DNA from: Plasmodium malariae
Lineage: Eukaryota; Apicomplexa; Aconoidasida; Haemosporida; Plasmodiidae
Length of the DNA: 64,000 nt
Direction: 5' to 3'
Assembly (NCBI RefSeq): GCF_900090045.1
Contig: NC_041779.1
Span: 1,012,501 to 1,076,500 of the forward strand
How positions within the stretch are numbered: the first letter of the stretch is position 1; each line of letters begins with the position of its first letter. The notes under the pieces are model-generated. The model did not search any database and was not told where the DNA came from. It was given only the letters and a program-made list of their open reading frames with translations. Below, piece by piece: positions 50,101-61,179 of this stretch. The translations under genes and the position numbers were made by a program.

Positions 50101-53085
50101 CATATTCAACATTTATTGTTGTATCCTTGCTAGTCCTTTCCTTTATCAGGGGATTTTTTTTGCTCTCGTTTGCACACAATATACCATTGCTGTTATGGTT
50201 TTCCATCTTTGCTTCTACAACCTGAGTAGCACCCAATTGGGCATTCACATAGCGGGTTGCACCTTTTGCTAGAGTGCCGTCATTCTCTCCACTATTTTGG
50301 CTATATTTTGCACTTCCATTGCTACTGCACACGCTACAATCAACTAGGACTGAAGGTTTAAGCACCCTCCCTTCACTATCTTTTTGCTTTCCTAAGCTAG
50401 CAATATCATTTGGACTGCTGGGAGTTACAAGCAATTTTTTTACTTTTATGTTCATCCTTTTGTCCTTTGACGTTTGTAACTCATCTTTTGACGAAGGACT
50501 GTTCAACTGCTTATTTAAGGACTGCTTATATAAGGTGGGTTTTCCTTTATCTTTATCATTCCCCTTTTCCCTTACCTTTACTTTGTCTTTATCTTTTTCT
50601 GTATATTTATCTTTTTCTGTATATTTATCTTTTTCTGTATATTTATCTTTTTCTGTATATTTATCTTTTTCTGTATATTTCATTTATCTTTTTCTGTATA
50701 TTTATCTTTTTCTGTATATTTATCTTTTTCTGTATATTTATCTTTTTCTGTATATTTATCTTTTTCTGTATATTTATCTTTTTCTATATCTTTATCTTTT
50801 TCTATATCTTTATCTTTTTCTATATCTTTTTCTTTATCTTTTCCTTTTTCCCTTACCTTTACTTTATCTCTTCTTCCCTTTTCCTGCTCGCTTCCCCTTT
50901 CTTCCCCTTCCATGTAATCATGCTTCCTCAAGTTGTTATGTAATGGACGAAGAGAGTCACTGAGCCGTTTAGAACCCATTTCCTTTGCACTTCTGTTGTT
51001 TAAGTATTCCTTAATTTCACTGAAAAATTTTTTTTCATCATTAATTGCAATGGTGTCAAAAATAGGATCCTCATCATCTTCATCCTCTTCTTCTAATGAG
51101 GACGATGGTATGCAGTTCTTTTCTTTTTTTTTTACCATTTTTGTTGTTGTTTTCTCTTCTAGATTAGAATTAATTAAAGTTTCATTCAAGTTGTTATTTC
51201 GTTTGAAAAGATTATTTTTACTTGAAGTTTTTTTCGAATTATCTATATCGTTCGAGTTGTCAGATGCGGATATAAGCGATTGGGTTAATATCATATTACA
51301 AGAACTACTACCTTTTTTTTTTTTTAAATCTATTCTTTGTTTTATTCCCTTGTTATCATCAGATAAAAAGCTGTTTACAGTCATTACTGAACTTTCGACT
51401 GCACTGCTCTTACAGCCACTTTTGTTGATGCCATTGCTGCTTACGTTTCTGCTTGCATTGCTGCTTACATTGCTGCTTACATTGCTGCTTACATTGCTGC
51501 TTACATTTCTGCTTACGTTTCTGCTTACATTGCTGCTTACATTGCTGCTTACATTGCTGCTTCTGTTGTTGTTAATGCCGCTAATGCTCATACTTCTTCT
51601 ACTACTGTCCTTGTTAATGCAAATGCCTTGTTTTATTTTCTTGTTCACATGCTGTGGGAGTGGAGTCCTCCCATTGACAGTACCATTGTTATTATCATTA
51701 CCACATATATTGTTGCTATCAGCATTATTACATCTACTTTTCACATCACTAGGAGTTAATATTTTCTTCTTCTTTAGACCAATATCTATTTGACTACTCA
51801 CTTGTTCACTGCTGTACTTATGAGCATGCATGATGCTGCTATTTCCGTTTAATGCTTCTTCACTAGTTGCAACCCTATCATTACAATCTACCTTTTCACT
51901 TCCACTATTATTAATAGAAAAACTTTTCTTTTTGTTCTTACAAATATATTCTTGCAAATTTTCCTTATGACTATCTAAAGCAATAATTACCTTATTATTT
52001 TTTTTTTCCGTCGAATTGATTTTGCATGTATCGTTGTCTTCATTTGTGTTAACATGATTACTTTTACTAGGTGGGGCAGTGGGTATTTTTAAGCGACCCG
52101 CCCCATTCATTTGTATTTCCTCATTCAGGCGGTTTGTCGCATTAAATCGGCCTTCTTCGTTCAAAATATCTGAGCTACTTACAACGTGCGTTTGTGCATC
52201 AGGGCAAGAATTAACGGGAGAACTGTAATCCTCATCATGTGGATTTACCTCTATACACCTCTGTAGTTCCCTCTTCTTATCGCATTCATTCGGAACGCAG
52301 TCTTTCCCCTTCTTTAGTAGTTGTTGACTATTGCTATTTCTGCTTTTGTTTGTTCCATTGTACACAAACAAGTCTAACTGATCAATGTTTTTCTTTCTCT
52401 TTTTTTCATCCTCCTTATCGTCCATCCCCTCCCCCTCTTTATCTCTTTCATTCTCTTCCCCATCTACATAACGCTTGTAATTATAAATATTTGTTCTTTT
52501 TTCTTGAACTGGATTAGTACTAGCTACTTCATACTTCCCATGATGCCCATCCTGCTGCTTCACTTGCTCCTGCTCATACCTGTCGTTGCTTCCCCACAGA
52601 TCAAAACTCGCACTGATGTCTGCTTTGGTTCCACCAGAATTTGCATCCATTTGCTTATTGCCATCATAAATATCTTCAAATATATCATTAAAATTTTCAT
52701 ATTCATTTGTGAACGCATTTTTTGTAATTTCCTCCTCTCTGTTTTCATTCATACTGTTGCTATTATTTGATTCTAACCATAACGAATCATTAAGTTCATT
52801 CATGATATTATTATCGCCATTAACTTCTTTTCTTTCACTACTATAACCATACTGATTATTGGTATGAGACAAATACTCTTTATTACTATTTTCAAAATTA
52901 TCAAAGAAAAACTCTAAATTGTTTATCTTATTTGAATTTTCTATCTTTTCATTTAGAACATCCTCTTCCTCTTTTCTTTTATATGATGCTCCTAGTCCAT
53001 TCCATTCATTGCTAAAAATAAAATTGTCATCAAAGTCCATACTATCGTTCTTCTTCTTCGTGTGTGAAAACTCCCTCCACATCAT
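47139..53085 (-). CDS. VPS9: VPS9-domain Rab5-type GEF, reading frame broken twice in low-complexity DNA
   Basis: Guanine-nucleotide exchange factor for Rab5-family GTPases in endosomal traffic. Three consecutive minus-strand frames make one gene of roughly 1980 aa: 53085-50680, 50683-49553 and 49544-47139. They are separated by a 5-base irregularity in an 18 bp repeat at about 50680, and by a frame change in a poly-A run at 49565-49583. After each break the next frame is open right up to the break. The first two thirds are low complexity. The C-terminal piece carries the helical bundle (PPNLSRQKAANKIHNFINLT) and the VPS9 core: DKLIIVLNCCRIV, then, after a ~230-residue Lys/Asp-rich insert, CADEVLPLLIYVIIKTNPPE and EEAYSFTQFCSGIEFIKEL. 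The Asp, Pro, Tyr and Thr positions of Rabex-5-type GEFs are present, so catalysis should be possible if the frames are restored by correct sequence. Confidence 0.85.
47680..47790. repeat. Poly-Asp coding repeat (ATCATCATC/GTC type) inside VPS9
   Basis: Read on the minus strand it encodes runs of Asp interrupted by Asn/Glu (DDDDDNDDDD). The region splits the VPS9 catalytic domain together with a Lys-rich stretch at 48240-48350. Confidence 0.95.
50575..50860. repeat. 18 bp tandem array in VPS9 (YTEKDK / DIEKDK repeats)
   Basis: About 14-15 units of TATTTATCTTTTTCTGTA on the plus strand, encoding D-K-Y-T-E-K on the minus strand. The right-hand end changes to DIEKDK units. One unit at about 50678-50690 reads TATTTCATTTATC and is 5 bases longer, which breaks the frame. 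Confidence 0.95.
51430..51570. repeat. 12 bp tandem array in VPS9 (Ser-Asn-Val-Ser repeats)
   Basis: About 11 copies of ATTGCTGCTTAC with ATTTCTGCTTAC and GTTTCTGCTTAC variants. On the minus strand it encodes VSSN/VSRN units. The frame is preserved because the unit is a multiple of three. Confidence 0.95.
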
Positions 53086-55067
53086 TTATGGGAATGCATG
53101 CGCACTTGTGTATATGTTAACACATGCATATACTTGCATACGTCGAAACACACAATATATACTGAAACCTGTGCAGGTATTTATACATTAAACATAAACA
53201 CGTACAAGTATCTACGTAACAAAGTATGTAATAACTACAAATATGAAGGTGTCTGCGCATAATAGCATTCGACTGAGTTACAAAAAAAAAAAAAAAAAAA
53301 AAAAAATAATAAGCATTTATGCGTACGTATATGCATTTAAGCGTACGTATATGCATTTATGCGTACGTACATGCATTTACGCGTACGTATATGCATTTAC
53401 GCGTAAGTATATTTCGTAAATATAAACATAAATACATACACATAAACGCATATAAATACTTAAATACATGTATACATGTACGTACGTATGCAGGTACGGG
53501 CATAATATGTATGTATATATATATATACGAAAAAACTGCTGAAGGGATATATATAATACTACATATGCATAGGCAACAAAAAGGCAATTAAAGAAAAATA
53601 AATGGACAACAATAAGAGGAAAACATGGAATATACACTATCTAGCATATTGTTATAAGCACAAATTCAACTTCTTCAATTTTTTAAAAGAGTAGTAAACA
53701 TACAAATTTAACACGTATATTTTTAATACATAATTTTAATGCGTAAATATGACTGCGCAAAAATAAATGGCTAAATTTAACTGCATATATGTAATTGAAA
53801 TATAAACACATAAATATGAATTCATAATATGTTACAGTTAAAACAAACAAACACATGATCGCTCTTTGTTACTACTAAATATTATGTAATTACTAAAAAA
53901 AATTTGTCAATTTTTTTTCTCTCTTTAAGCAAAAATAGAGAAAAAAAAAAAAAAAAATGTACATAAATATGTAAAAAAAAAAGATAAATGTAAAAACATA
54001 AATATATATAAATGCATATAAATACAAATACGTACATACAAATACAAAGAAGTACGCATTAATATATGTTAATACAAATCAATACATAAATATATATTTA
54101 AATGTATGCATAAAAAAATATTATATATATGGATATATATATATCAAAATAGTAGAGGAAAACGAATATTTTTTCCGAAAATAAAAAAAAAAAATTGACA
54201 GAAGCTACGCATGTGACATCCGAAAAGCCGTTAACTTGACGCAAAAAAAAAAAAAAAGAAATGAAACGAAAAAAATAGGAAAAGAAAGGAAAAGAGAAAA
54301 AAAAAGAGCATAAAAGGGAAGAGATAAAAAAAAAAAAAAAAAATTCTACTTTTTTTTTTTTCCCTTTCTTTTTGATTCTTTTTTACTTTTTTACTTTTTT
54401 ACTTTTTTATTTTATTTTATTTTTTTTATTTTTGCTATATTATCTTGAAACGAGAGTCTAATTCAATGAGAAATGGGATGGTCGACTGATAATGTTTTAG
54501 TAACTGCTATTTGTGCATACCATATATAATTTGCTTACGTACGTAGAAATAAACGTTTTGCGATTAAGTACGTAGGCTTACATGTTTTTCATGTGTTACT
54601 TATGTAGGAACATACATCTTGCATGCACATATATGTATGCGCTTATGTTTTAAATGTACGTATTAATTCTCATAAGTAGGTAAAAAAAAAAAAAAAAAAA
54701 AGGATGACAACTGGCTTTTTCGTAGAATACTATTTAAGACGAAAAACAGAGACTATATTCCTTTAGGGCTATGAAATATGTATGTTGAGGAACAGGGAAA
54801 CCAACATGCTGTAATTTTTTAATTTTAAATTAAAATTTGTTTTTATAATTTCTATTATAGTTTTCTTTTATAATATATTTTTTTAATTTTTTTTTATAAT
54901 TTTTTTGTAATTTTTTTATATTTCTTTTTAATTTTTTTGTAATTTTTTTGTAATTTTTTTGTAATTTTTTTGTAATTTTTTTGTAATTTTTTTATAATTT
55001 TTTTATAATTTTATTTTATTTTTGACAGTTGTGTAACATATAATTTATTTTATAAATTGCACTATGC
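53086..55067. other. Upstream region of VPS9, gene-free
   Basis: About 2 kb. It holds a ~20 bp GCGTACGTATATGCATTTAT-type tandem array (53318-53405), TACATA microsatellites, poly-A/T runs, a TTTTTTTACTT array (54365-54425) and a TTTTTTGTAA array (54895-55010). No coding-like frame is seen. It should contain the VPS9 promoter. Confidence 0.6.
53318..53405. repeat. ~19-20 bp tandem array rich in TACG
   Basis: Five units of the form GCATTTA(T/A/C)GCGTACGTAT(A). The palindromic core CGTACG recurs in each unit. Confidence 0.9.
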
Positions 55068-55449
55068 CTATGCAAAAGCCGCCTTTATTTGGCATTTTAA
55101 ATAAAGGTTGGTATGTCTTGTAAGAATGAAGCGATATATTTCTACATATGTAATTTAGTACTTGCATATATATACTCATATATTTATATATATATATATA
55201 TATATGCTTAAGTGTGTGCTTATGTATATGCACATGTATATCTCTTCTTCCCTTGGCTTATTTTTAAAACTCTGGGAGGAATTTTGAAGGTAACCTACAT
55301 ACCTGAGGTGTATCTCCCAAAGTAAATTTGGTTCATTTACAATCCTTTAATTTTGAGGAGATAAAAACAATGAAATAAAATTAACGTGCAGACGATTGTG
55401 TACTTTTTTTTTTTAAAAATATTTTATTCTTTTGAATTGGCGCTTGCAT
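55068..55449 (-). other. Candidate spliced micro-gene (unidentified)
   Basis: Two minus-strand exons fit together. 55344-55303 reads IVNEPNLLWEIHL and ends at the strong donor AG|GTATGT. 55116-55068 follows an acceptor (CATTCTTACAAG) and reads HTNLYLKCQIKAAFA, stop. A likely first exon at 55449-55404 (MQAPIQKNKIFLKKK) ends in a poly-A(11) one base out of phase with the next exon. The plus strand is also partly open here, so the call is weak. Confidence 0.3.
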
Positions 55450-55872
55450 GGCAATAGTAGGAATTACACTGTAGTAATGTTATAGAAGATTCACGATGCA
55501 CACCTGTTAATGACCTATTTTAAAATATTTTCTTCCCTTTTCAAGTTAACAAATAAATATAGTATAAAACAAAATGCAGTAAACAGAGCGAAAGGTTACG
55601 ACACATGCTGACGGTTACAACCGCATTTAAAATTTGTCATATTTTGTTTGCTATATTTTTATTCGCTAATTTTAATCTGCAAATTTTAATCTGCTAATTT
55701 TAATCTGCTAATTTTTTTTTGCTAATTTTTATTATAATTTTATTTTTTATAGTTTTATTTGCTTTATTTTTCAAAATGTTTTATTAAGAACAACGACTGG
55801 CTCATTATTTTACGGTTTTGTTTCATGTTCATTCGGACAATTTTGGGACTGATATATTTCATGCAATGTGCA

Positions 55873-55955
<83 letters not shown>

Positions 55956-56447
55956 TAACATTAAGTAGTACAAACGGAGGTATAAAACGTAACACGTAAT
56001 AACTCGTAAACAAATTCGTCTTCATTTTGTTACTTCCCGATTTTGCTATATCGTTGTTTCCTTATTCTCAAACTTGCCTGTTTTCACATGTCGACGCTTT
56101 TACGCCCGTTTGTCATTCCCATTCCCCACTACACATATATACATATACATATACATATATATATACATATATACATATACATATATATATACATATATAC
56201 ATATACATATATATATACATATATATATATACATATATATATATACATATATATATATACACTTGTAAATACCTGCATGTTCAGGCAATTAAAAAAACTG
56301 ACTTCTGAACAAACGCAACAACTTGCTTTCCCCTCCTGATTGCATGACAACGTAAAGGAGATAAAAAAAAAAAAAAAATATACAACTGAGTTAAATTCAA
56401 CAAGTCAATAAAGTGGACAAATACACATATATACAAAACGTTACCAA
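55450..56447. other. Intergenic upstream of lipoamide dehydrogenase
   Basis: About 1 kb with poly-A(26) and (TA)n at 55878-55950 and a TATACATATATACATATACA satellite at 56133-56262. It is the promoter/5'UTR of the dehydrogenase gene. No gene is supported. Confidence 0.55.
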
Positions 56448-58592
56448 ATGCTTATAACAGAAAGGATTAAAGAATTACTTAGGATCAATGCAATATCACT
56501 AATGTGGATGATATATCTTTTTCTGCATACACACAATGAAGCAGTGAAAAATGAAATTTTCTATAATGCCATTATACCATTAAAAAAAGGTAGAACAAGT
56601 ATCTGTTCGATTCATGGTAATATAAAACATAATAATATACTATTATTAAATAAAGATAAAAATAATTTTTTTATTTTTTTAAAAAAATATAAGTTATGTT
56701 CTTTTAAAAATAAAAAAAAAAAATATGGCTTGTCGTCGTATAATATTTTTAACACGAAATTCTCGATGCACTTGAAATTACAAAATAATATGGCTATAGA
56801 CGAAAAAGAGTATGATATAGCAATACTGGGTTGTGGAGTTGGAGGACATGCTGCGGCCATAAATGCAATGGAAAGAAATTTTAAAGTTTTAATTTTTGTA
56901 GGAGAGGAAAATTCTATTGGAGGAACATGCGTCAACGTTGGGTGTATACCCAGCAAGTCGTTACTGTATGCGACAAATAAATATAGAGAATTGAAAAATA
57001 TGGCCAAAATGTATAACTATGGAATTTACAGCAATTTATTTTTGAACGAAGCGCACAGAAAAGACGGAAGTGATGATAACAGCAGTAGCAGTCGTAGTAT
57101 ACGTAGCAGTCTTAGCAGCCTTAGCAGCCTTAGTGAACATGACAAAATGCGCAGCAACCAGATGGTAGCCGACAGCGTCGAAATGGACGTGGAAAAGTTA
57201 AAAGAATACACAGATAGCGTTATCAGTAAGCTAAGGGGAGGAATTACGCATGGACTGCAAAAATCGAAATTCAGTAAAAATTCGGAACATGTTCAGGTAA
57301 TTTATGAACATGGTTATATAATTGATAAAAATACTATAAAAGGTAAAAAAAGTGGAAATACATACAAGGTAAAAAACATAATATTGGCAACTGGATCAAC
57401 TCCAAATATTCCAGAGAATGTAGAAGTAGATGAAAAAAGTGTATTTACTAGTGATCAAGCAGTAAAATTAGAAGGATTAAGAAGTTATATGAGTATAATT
57501 GGGATGGGAATAATTGGATTAGAGTTCTCAGATATATACACAGCACTAGGATCCGAAATTACATTTTTTGAATATTCTCCTGAGTTACTTCCCATGATTG
57601 ATAGTGATGTAGCGAACTATTTCGAAAAAGTGTTTTTACAAAACAAGCCCGTAAATTACTATCTAAATAGTGAAATCAAATATGTAAAAGCATCTAAAAA
57701 TAACAAGCCCGTAATTGTTGGATATGTAGAGAGGGGGTTAACCGGTGGTAGTAGCAGCAGCAGTAGCAGTAGCAGTAGCAGTAGCAGTAGCAGCAGCAGT
57801 AGCAGTAGCAGTGACAGTAGCGGTACTTCTATCCCTTCACAGATTAAGGAATTACACGTGGACAGCTGCTTAGTAGCTACTGGACGAAAACCCAATACGC
57901 AAAATTTAGGATTAGAAAACATAGAAACACAAATAAATAACAGGGGTTATATATTAGTAGATGACTATTTAAGAGTAAAAAAAAAGAATGACGAAATATA
58001 CGACAATGTATTTTGCATAGGTGATGCTAATGGAAAACAAATGTTGGCACACACAGCTTCTTATCAAGCATTAAAAGTAATAGATCTTATTGAAATGAAA
58101 GAAAAAAATATATTAAAAGAGTCAGCAAAAAACAATATTAATAAACCAATACTATATAAAAACATTCCTTCTGTATGTTATACTAATCCTGAACTATCTT
58201 TTATTGGTTTAAATGAAAAGGAAGCAAACAAAATGTATGCAGATAATGTTGGTACAGCAATTTCTTATTACAAATCTAATTCAAAAATATTGTGTGAAAA
58301 TAATATTACCTTGCATGGTCAGGACAAAAACAATGCATATAATAAAGGTCAGTACAATATTACTGATAATACAAATGGAATGGTTAAAATAGTATATAAA
58401 AAGGATACAAAGGAGGTATTAGGGATGTTTATAGTTGGTAACTATGCTTCTATACTAGTACATGAAGCAGTCTTAGCAATTAATTTAGGATTAACAGCCC
58501 ACGATCTAGCTTATATGGTCCATTCTCATCCTACTGTTAGTGAAATACTGGATACAACATTTAAAGCGATTTCCAAAATTAGGACACATTAA
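56448..58592 (+). CDS. Dihydrolipoamide dehydrogenase (E3), apicoplast type
   Basis: FAD enzyme that reoxidises lipoamide with NAD+, the E3 of the apicoplast pyruvate dehydrogenase complex. Single exon of 714 aa. An N-terminal leader of ~120 residues has a hydrophobic core (ISLMWMIYLFLHT) and a basic, Asn-rich transit-like part, so plastid rather than mitochondrial targeting is favoured. The FAD site DIAILGCGVGGHAAAINAME is followed by the redox disulfide GGTCVNVGCIPSKSLLYATN (two Cys, five apart). NAD site: MSIIGMGIIGLEFSDIYTAL. Second FAD motif: DNVFCIGDANGKQMLAHTAS. C-terminal catalytic His-Glu: HSHPTVSEIL. Two low-complexity inserts interrupt the domains: a Ser/Arg one near residues 208-230 and a 26-Ser run near residue 435. 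The canonical protein is ~470-500 aa, so about 200 residues are leader and inserts. Confidence 0.93.
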   Translation: MLITERIKELLRINAISLMWMIYLFLHTHNEAVKNEIFYNAIIPLKKGRTSICSIHGNIKHNNILLLNKDKNNFFIFLKKYKLCSFKNKKKKYGLSSYNIFNTKFSMHLKLQNNMAIDEKEYDIAILGCGVGGHAAAINAMERNFKVLIFVGEENSIGGTCVNVGCIPSKSLLYATNKYRELKNMAKMYNYGIYSNLFLNEAHRKDGSDDNSSSSRSIRSSLSSLSSLSEHDKMRSNQMVADSVEMDVEKLKEYTDSVISKLRGGITHGLQKSKFSKNSEHVQVIYEHGYIIDKNTIKGKKSGNTYKVKNIILATGSTPNIPENVEVDEKSVFTSDQAVKLEGLRSYMSIIGMGIIGLEFSDIYTALGSEITFFEYSPELLPMIDSDVANYFEKVFLQNKPVNYYLNSEIKYVKASKNNKPVIVGYVERGLTGGSSSSSSSSSSSSSSSSSSSSSDSSGTSIPSQIKELHVDSCLVATGRKPNTQNLGLENIETQINNRGYILVDDYLRVKKKNDEIYDNVFCIGDANGKQMLAHTASYQALKVIDLIEMKEKNILKESAKNNINKPILYKNIPSVCYTNPELSFIGLNEKEANKMYADNVGTAISYYKSNSKILCENNITLHGQDKNNAYNKGQYNITDNTNGMVKIVYKKDTKEVLGMFIVGNYASILVHEAVLAINLGLTAHDLAYMVHSHPTVSEILDTTFKAISKIRTH
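57748..57830. repeat. (AGT/AGC)n serine-coding repeat in lipoamide dehydrogenase
   Basis: About 26 nearly consecutive AGT/AGC codons, then DSSGTS, inside the dehydrogenase between the NAD-binding fold and KELHVDSCLVATGRKPN. Mixed AGT/AGC usage suggests codon-level slippage. Confidence 0.95.
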
Positions 58593-59544
58593 AAGGGTTG
58601 TTTCACTTTTTTTCTCCTAACTAGGTTTCTGGTCTGATTGTCTTCTTTGTGCAGTTCTGCATCCACTTCTGAGTTATCCAACTCACGCTTTTTTCTTTTC
58701 TTTTTTTTTTTTTTATTTTTCAACCATACTGACTATTCCCACATATGTCTTCTTCAAATGTAACCTAGTCAATATTGAAACATCTCCTCCCCTTGGTGCA
58801 GGTGCTTTTTTTTTTGTCTTTCCTTCGAATTTGAGTAAACATTTTTATTGTGTGTCGTATATGCTGTACATAACACCCCCTTACACGTGCCCATATACCC
58901 ATACATACCATAAACAATATTTTGACTTAAACATAATACTAAGTACACATTAAGAATTAAGTCTAGTGAGTGCTCACTGCATTATTTCGCTCCCTACAAA
59001 AGTTGAGTCAATAATTGGGGGGTACAAGCACATTGTCCTTCTTTCCACTTCAATTAATTCCTAACGGAGGCACCAGTACAAATACAATCATGTACACATG
59101 AGGACAAATGTATATGTGTATATTTACATATGCTCCTATGTGTATATTTACATATGCTCCTATGTGTATATTTACATATGCTCGTGTGTACACCCAAACT
59201 GAAGGCGCCGACTTTGGGGCGCTCTTGGGGGAGGGTGAAATAAAATGAACGCGTTTAGGCAAAAATTGAATCTCCTTAAAATTTGAAAGCACATTGTAAG
59301 GGGGTATCACCTAAATGGAGCCACAACAGATTGTGGTCGAGTAACAAATTAACATGAAAGAAAAAAAAAAAAAAAAAAGTGTTTCGCTAAATAAGCGGAT
59401 AAACACATAATTATGTTTGTTCATCATTCATATACTGAACGTAGCGCACATACGGCATATATTTCCCATATTACCCACATTGCCTATTTGTGCATGCTTT
59501 TTGCACGTTTCCCCACTACATTATAATGGACATATTTTGACTTC
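58593..59544. other. Convergent intergenic with a 24 bp repeat
   Basis: About 950 bases between the dehydrogenase (+) and RRB1 (-) 3' ends. At about 59105-59180 there are three copies of ATGTGTATATTTACATATGC plus TCCT. No gene is supported. Confidence 0.6.
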
Positions 59545-61017
59545 CTAAACGTTACATGTTTTAAAGATATTGAAGTTGTCGTTTGAGGTCGAGACAACCA
59601 CCCCTGGATGGAGCGGATGGAATTTTGCATCTGTAATGAAATTTTGATTTAGATGTTCAAATAATAATTGGTCAGGATAAAGAGAAAGAGAGTGATCTAA
59701 TGTTTCTGACTCAACTGATAAATCCCATATTGTAATAGAATTGTCTAAACTTGATGCTAATAATACATATGTATCTTTATAATGCCAAGAAATAGATGAA
59801 ATGGGTTTTTTATGATATATTAATTCAGCTACTGAGTTTTTAAAGTTTCTTATATCCCATATTTTAACTACGTTATCATCTCCTCCTGATGCTAATAGAT
59901 ATTCAAAATTTTCATTCCAACACAACACATTAACATCACTTGCATGTGCATTTTCAATATGTATATTATTAGTATATTTACTGTTCTTACTCACACTATT
60001 TAAATTCCGTACATCTAAAATTCTAATGCTTTTGTCAGTAGAGCACATCGAAAAAACGTTACCAAGCCCACTCCCCCTCTTGCTCCACTGCACGTCCTCG
60101 ATGCTTTGTCCCCCCTTAACAAAATTGTTACCACTATTCATTCCGCTGCTCATACAGGTACTCATGCTGCTACTTATGACTCTATCATATCCAGCTTCGT
60201 TTGCCAAAATCAGATGGTCGTATGTCCACCTGTCCAGATTGTCCGGTTTCCATAGATACAGATTTCCGTCGTTATCACCTGTAAGTAACTTAGCTGCATG
60301 GATCGGATTCCAATCTAAACTAAACCCCTCATTAGTATGTTTTTCAAATATATGTAATGGACCTTTTTCTATTTCCTCATTATATGGACGATCATTTAAA
60401 TTTTTCATTTCATCTGATATCTCATATATATATACATTACTATCTTCACACCATGCTGCTACTAAGGAATTTATTTTTTTACTTACTTTTATTCTGTTTA
60501 TACAACCGTATTCGTGTTTTATAGATTTGCATATCACTGAGCTTTTTGTATCCTTTCCTTTTTTTCCTTTTTCTTTCTTACCTTCCTCACTATGGTTCTT
60601 TAGTTTGTTTAGCTTCTTCTTTTTCCCATCCTTACAGTCATGCACATGATCCTCCACTCTTCCATCCACATGACCATCTACTTCGTTGTTCCCACTGCCA
60701 CTCGAGTCTTCCCCCTCATCCGTTTGACTACTACTCAACTTATTCAAGTTGGACCATTTAATTAAATATATACTGTTTATCTGCCCTTTGGATGTTTGTG
60801 TCCCAGCAACACAACAAATATCTATAGGGTATTTTAAATCCTGGATAGTTATTTCCCCATTTTTAATTTGATCATATTCATTCTTTAACTTATCAGACGA
60901 AATATTATTATATGAAAAATTATCTAAAATAAAATCGAACGATAAACAAGGCCACGGTGTTACAGGACTGAACAGCATATCATATGCACTCTCATCTGCT
61001 TCAATTTCTTCTGCCAT
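59545..61017 (-). CDS. RRB1: Ribosome assembly WD-repeat protein RRB1/GRWD1
   Basis: Nucleolar WD40 protein; in yeast, Rrb1 is the dedicated chaperone of ribosomal protein uL3 during 60S assembly. Single exon of 490 aa. The N-terminus shows the histone-binding/CAF1C-type helix and strand typical of this family (AYDMLFSPVTPWPCLSFDFI, then VAGTQTSKGQINSIYLIKWS). An acidic, Gly/Ser/Asp-rich stretch (residues ~95-150) corresponds to the acidic insert of GRWD1. Six to seven WD blades follow; recognisable GH…WD ends include ANVHVLCW-like HASDVNVLCWNENFEYLLAS, VVKIWDIRNFKNS, ITIWDLSVESE and LLTGDNDGNLYLWKPD. A Ser/Met/Gly insert (residues ~275-300) is lineage-specific. Length is close to human GRWD1 (446 aa). 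Confidence 0.9.
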   Translation of the reverse strand: MAEEIEADESAYDMLFSPVTPWPCLSFDFILDNFSYNNISSDKLKNEYDQIKNGEITIQDLKYPIDICCVAGTQTSKGQINSIYLIKWSNLNKLSSSQTDEGEDSSGSGNNEVDGHVDGRVEDHVHDCKDGKKKKLNKLKNHSEEGKKEKGKKGKDTKSSVICKSIKHEYGCINRIKVSKKINSLVAAWCEDSNVYIYEISDEMKNLNDRPYNEEIEKGPLHIFEKHTNEGFSLDWNPIHAAKLLTGDNDGNLYLWKPDNLDRWTYDHLILANEAGYDRVISSSMSTCMSSGMNSGNNFVKGGQSIEDVQWSKRGSGLGNVFSMCSTDKSIRILDVRNLNSVSKNSKYTNNIHIENAHASDVNVLCWNENFEYLLASGGDDNVVKIWDIRNFKNSVAELIYHKKPISSISWHYKDTYVLLASSLDNSITIWDLSVESETLDHSLSLYPDQLLFEHLNQNFITDAKFHPLHPGVVVSTSNDNFNIFKTCNV

Positions 61018-61148
61018 TCTTTAATTTCAAATAACGGGGAAGAATACAAGTAGGCTAGTGAAATTGGGGATCTCCTACTCACGCATATATTTGTGCAAAG
61101 ATGATACAAGCGCGTGCATATACATACATATATAAGTATACAAAATTG

Positions 61149-61179
<31 letters not shown>

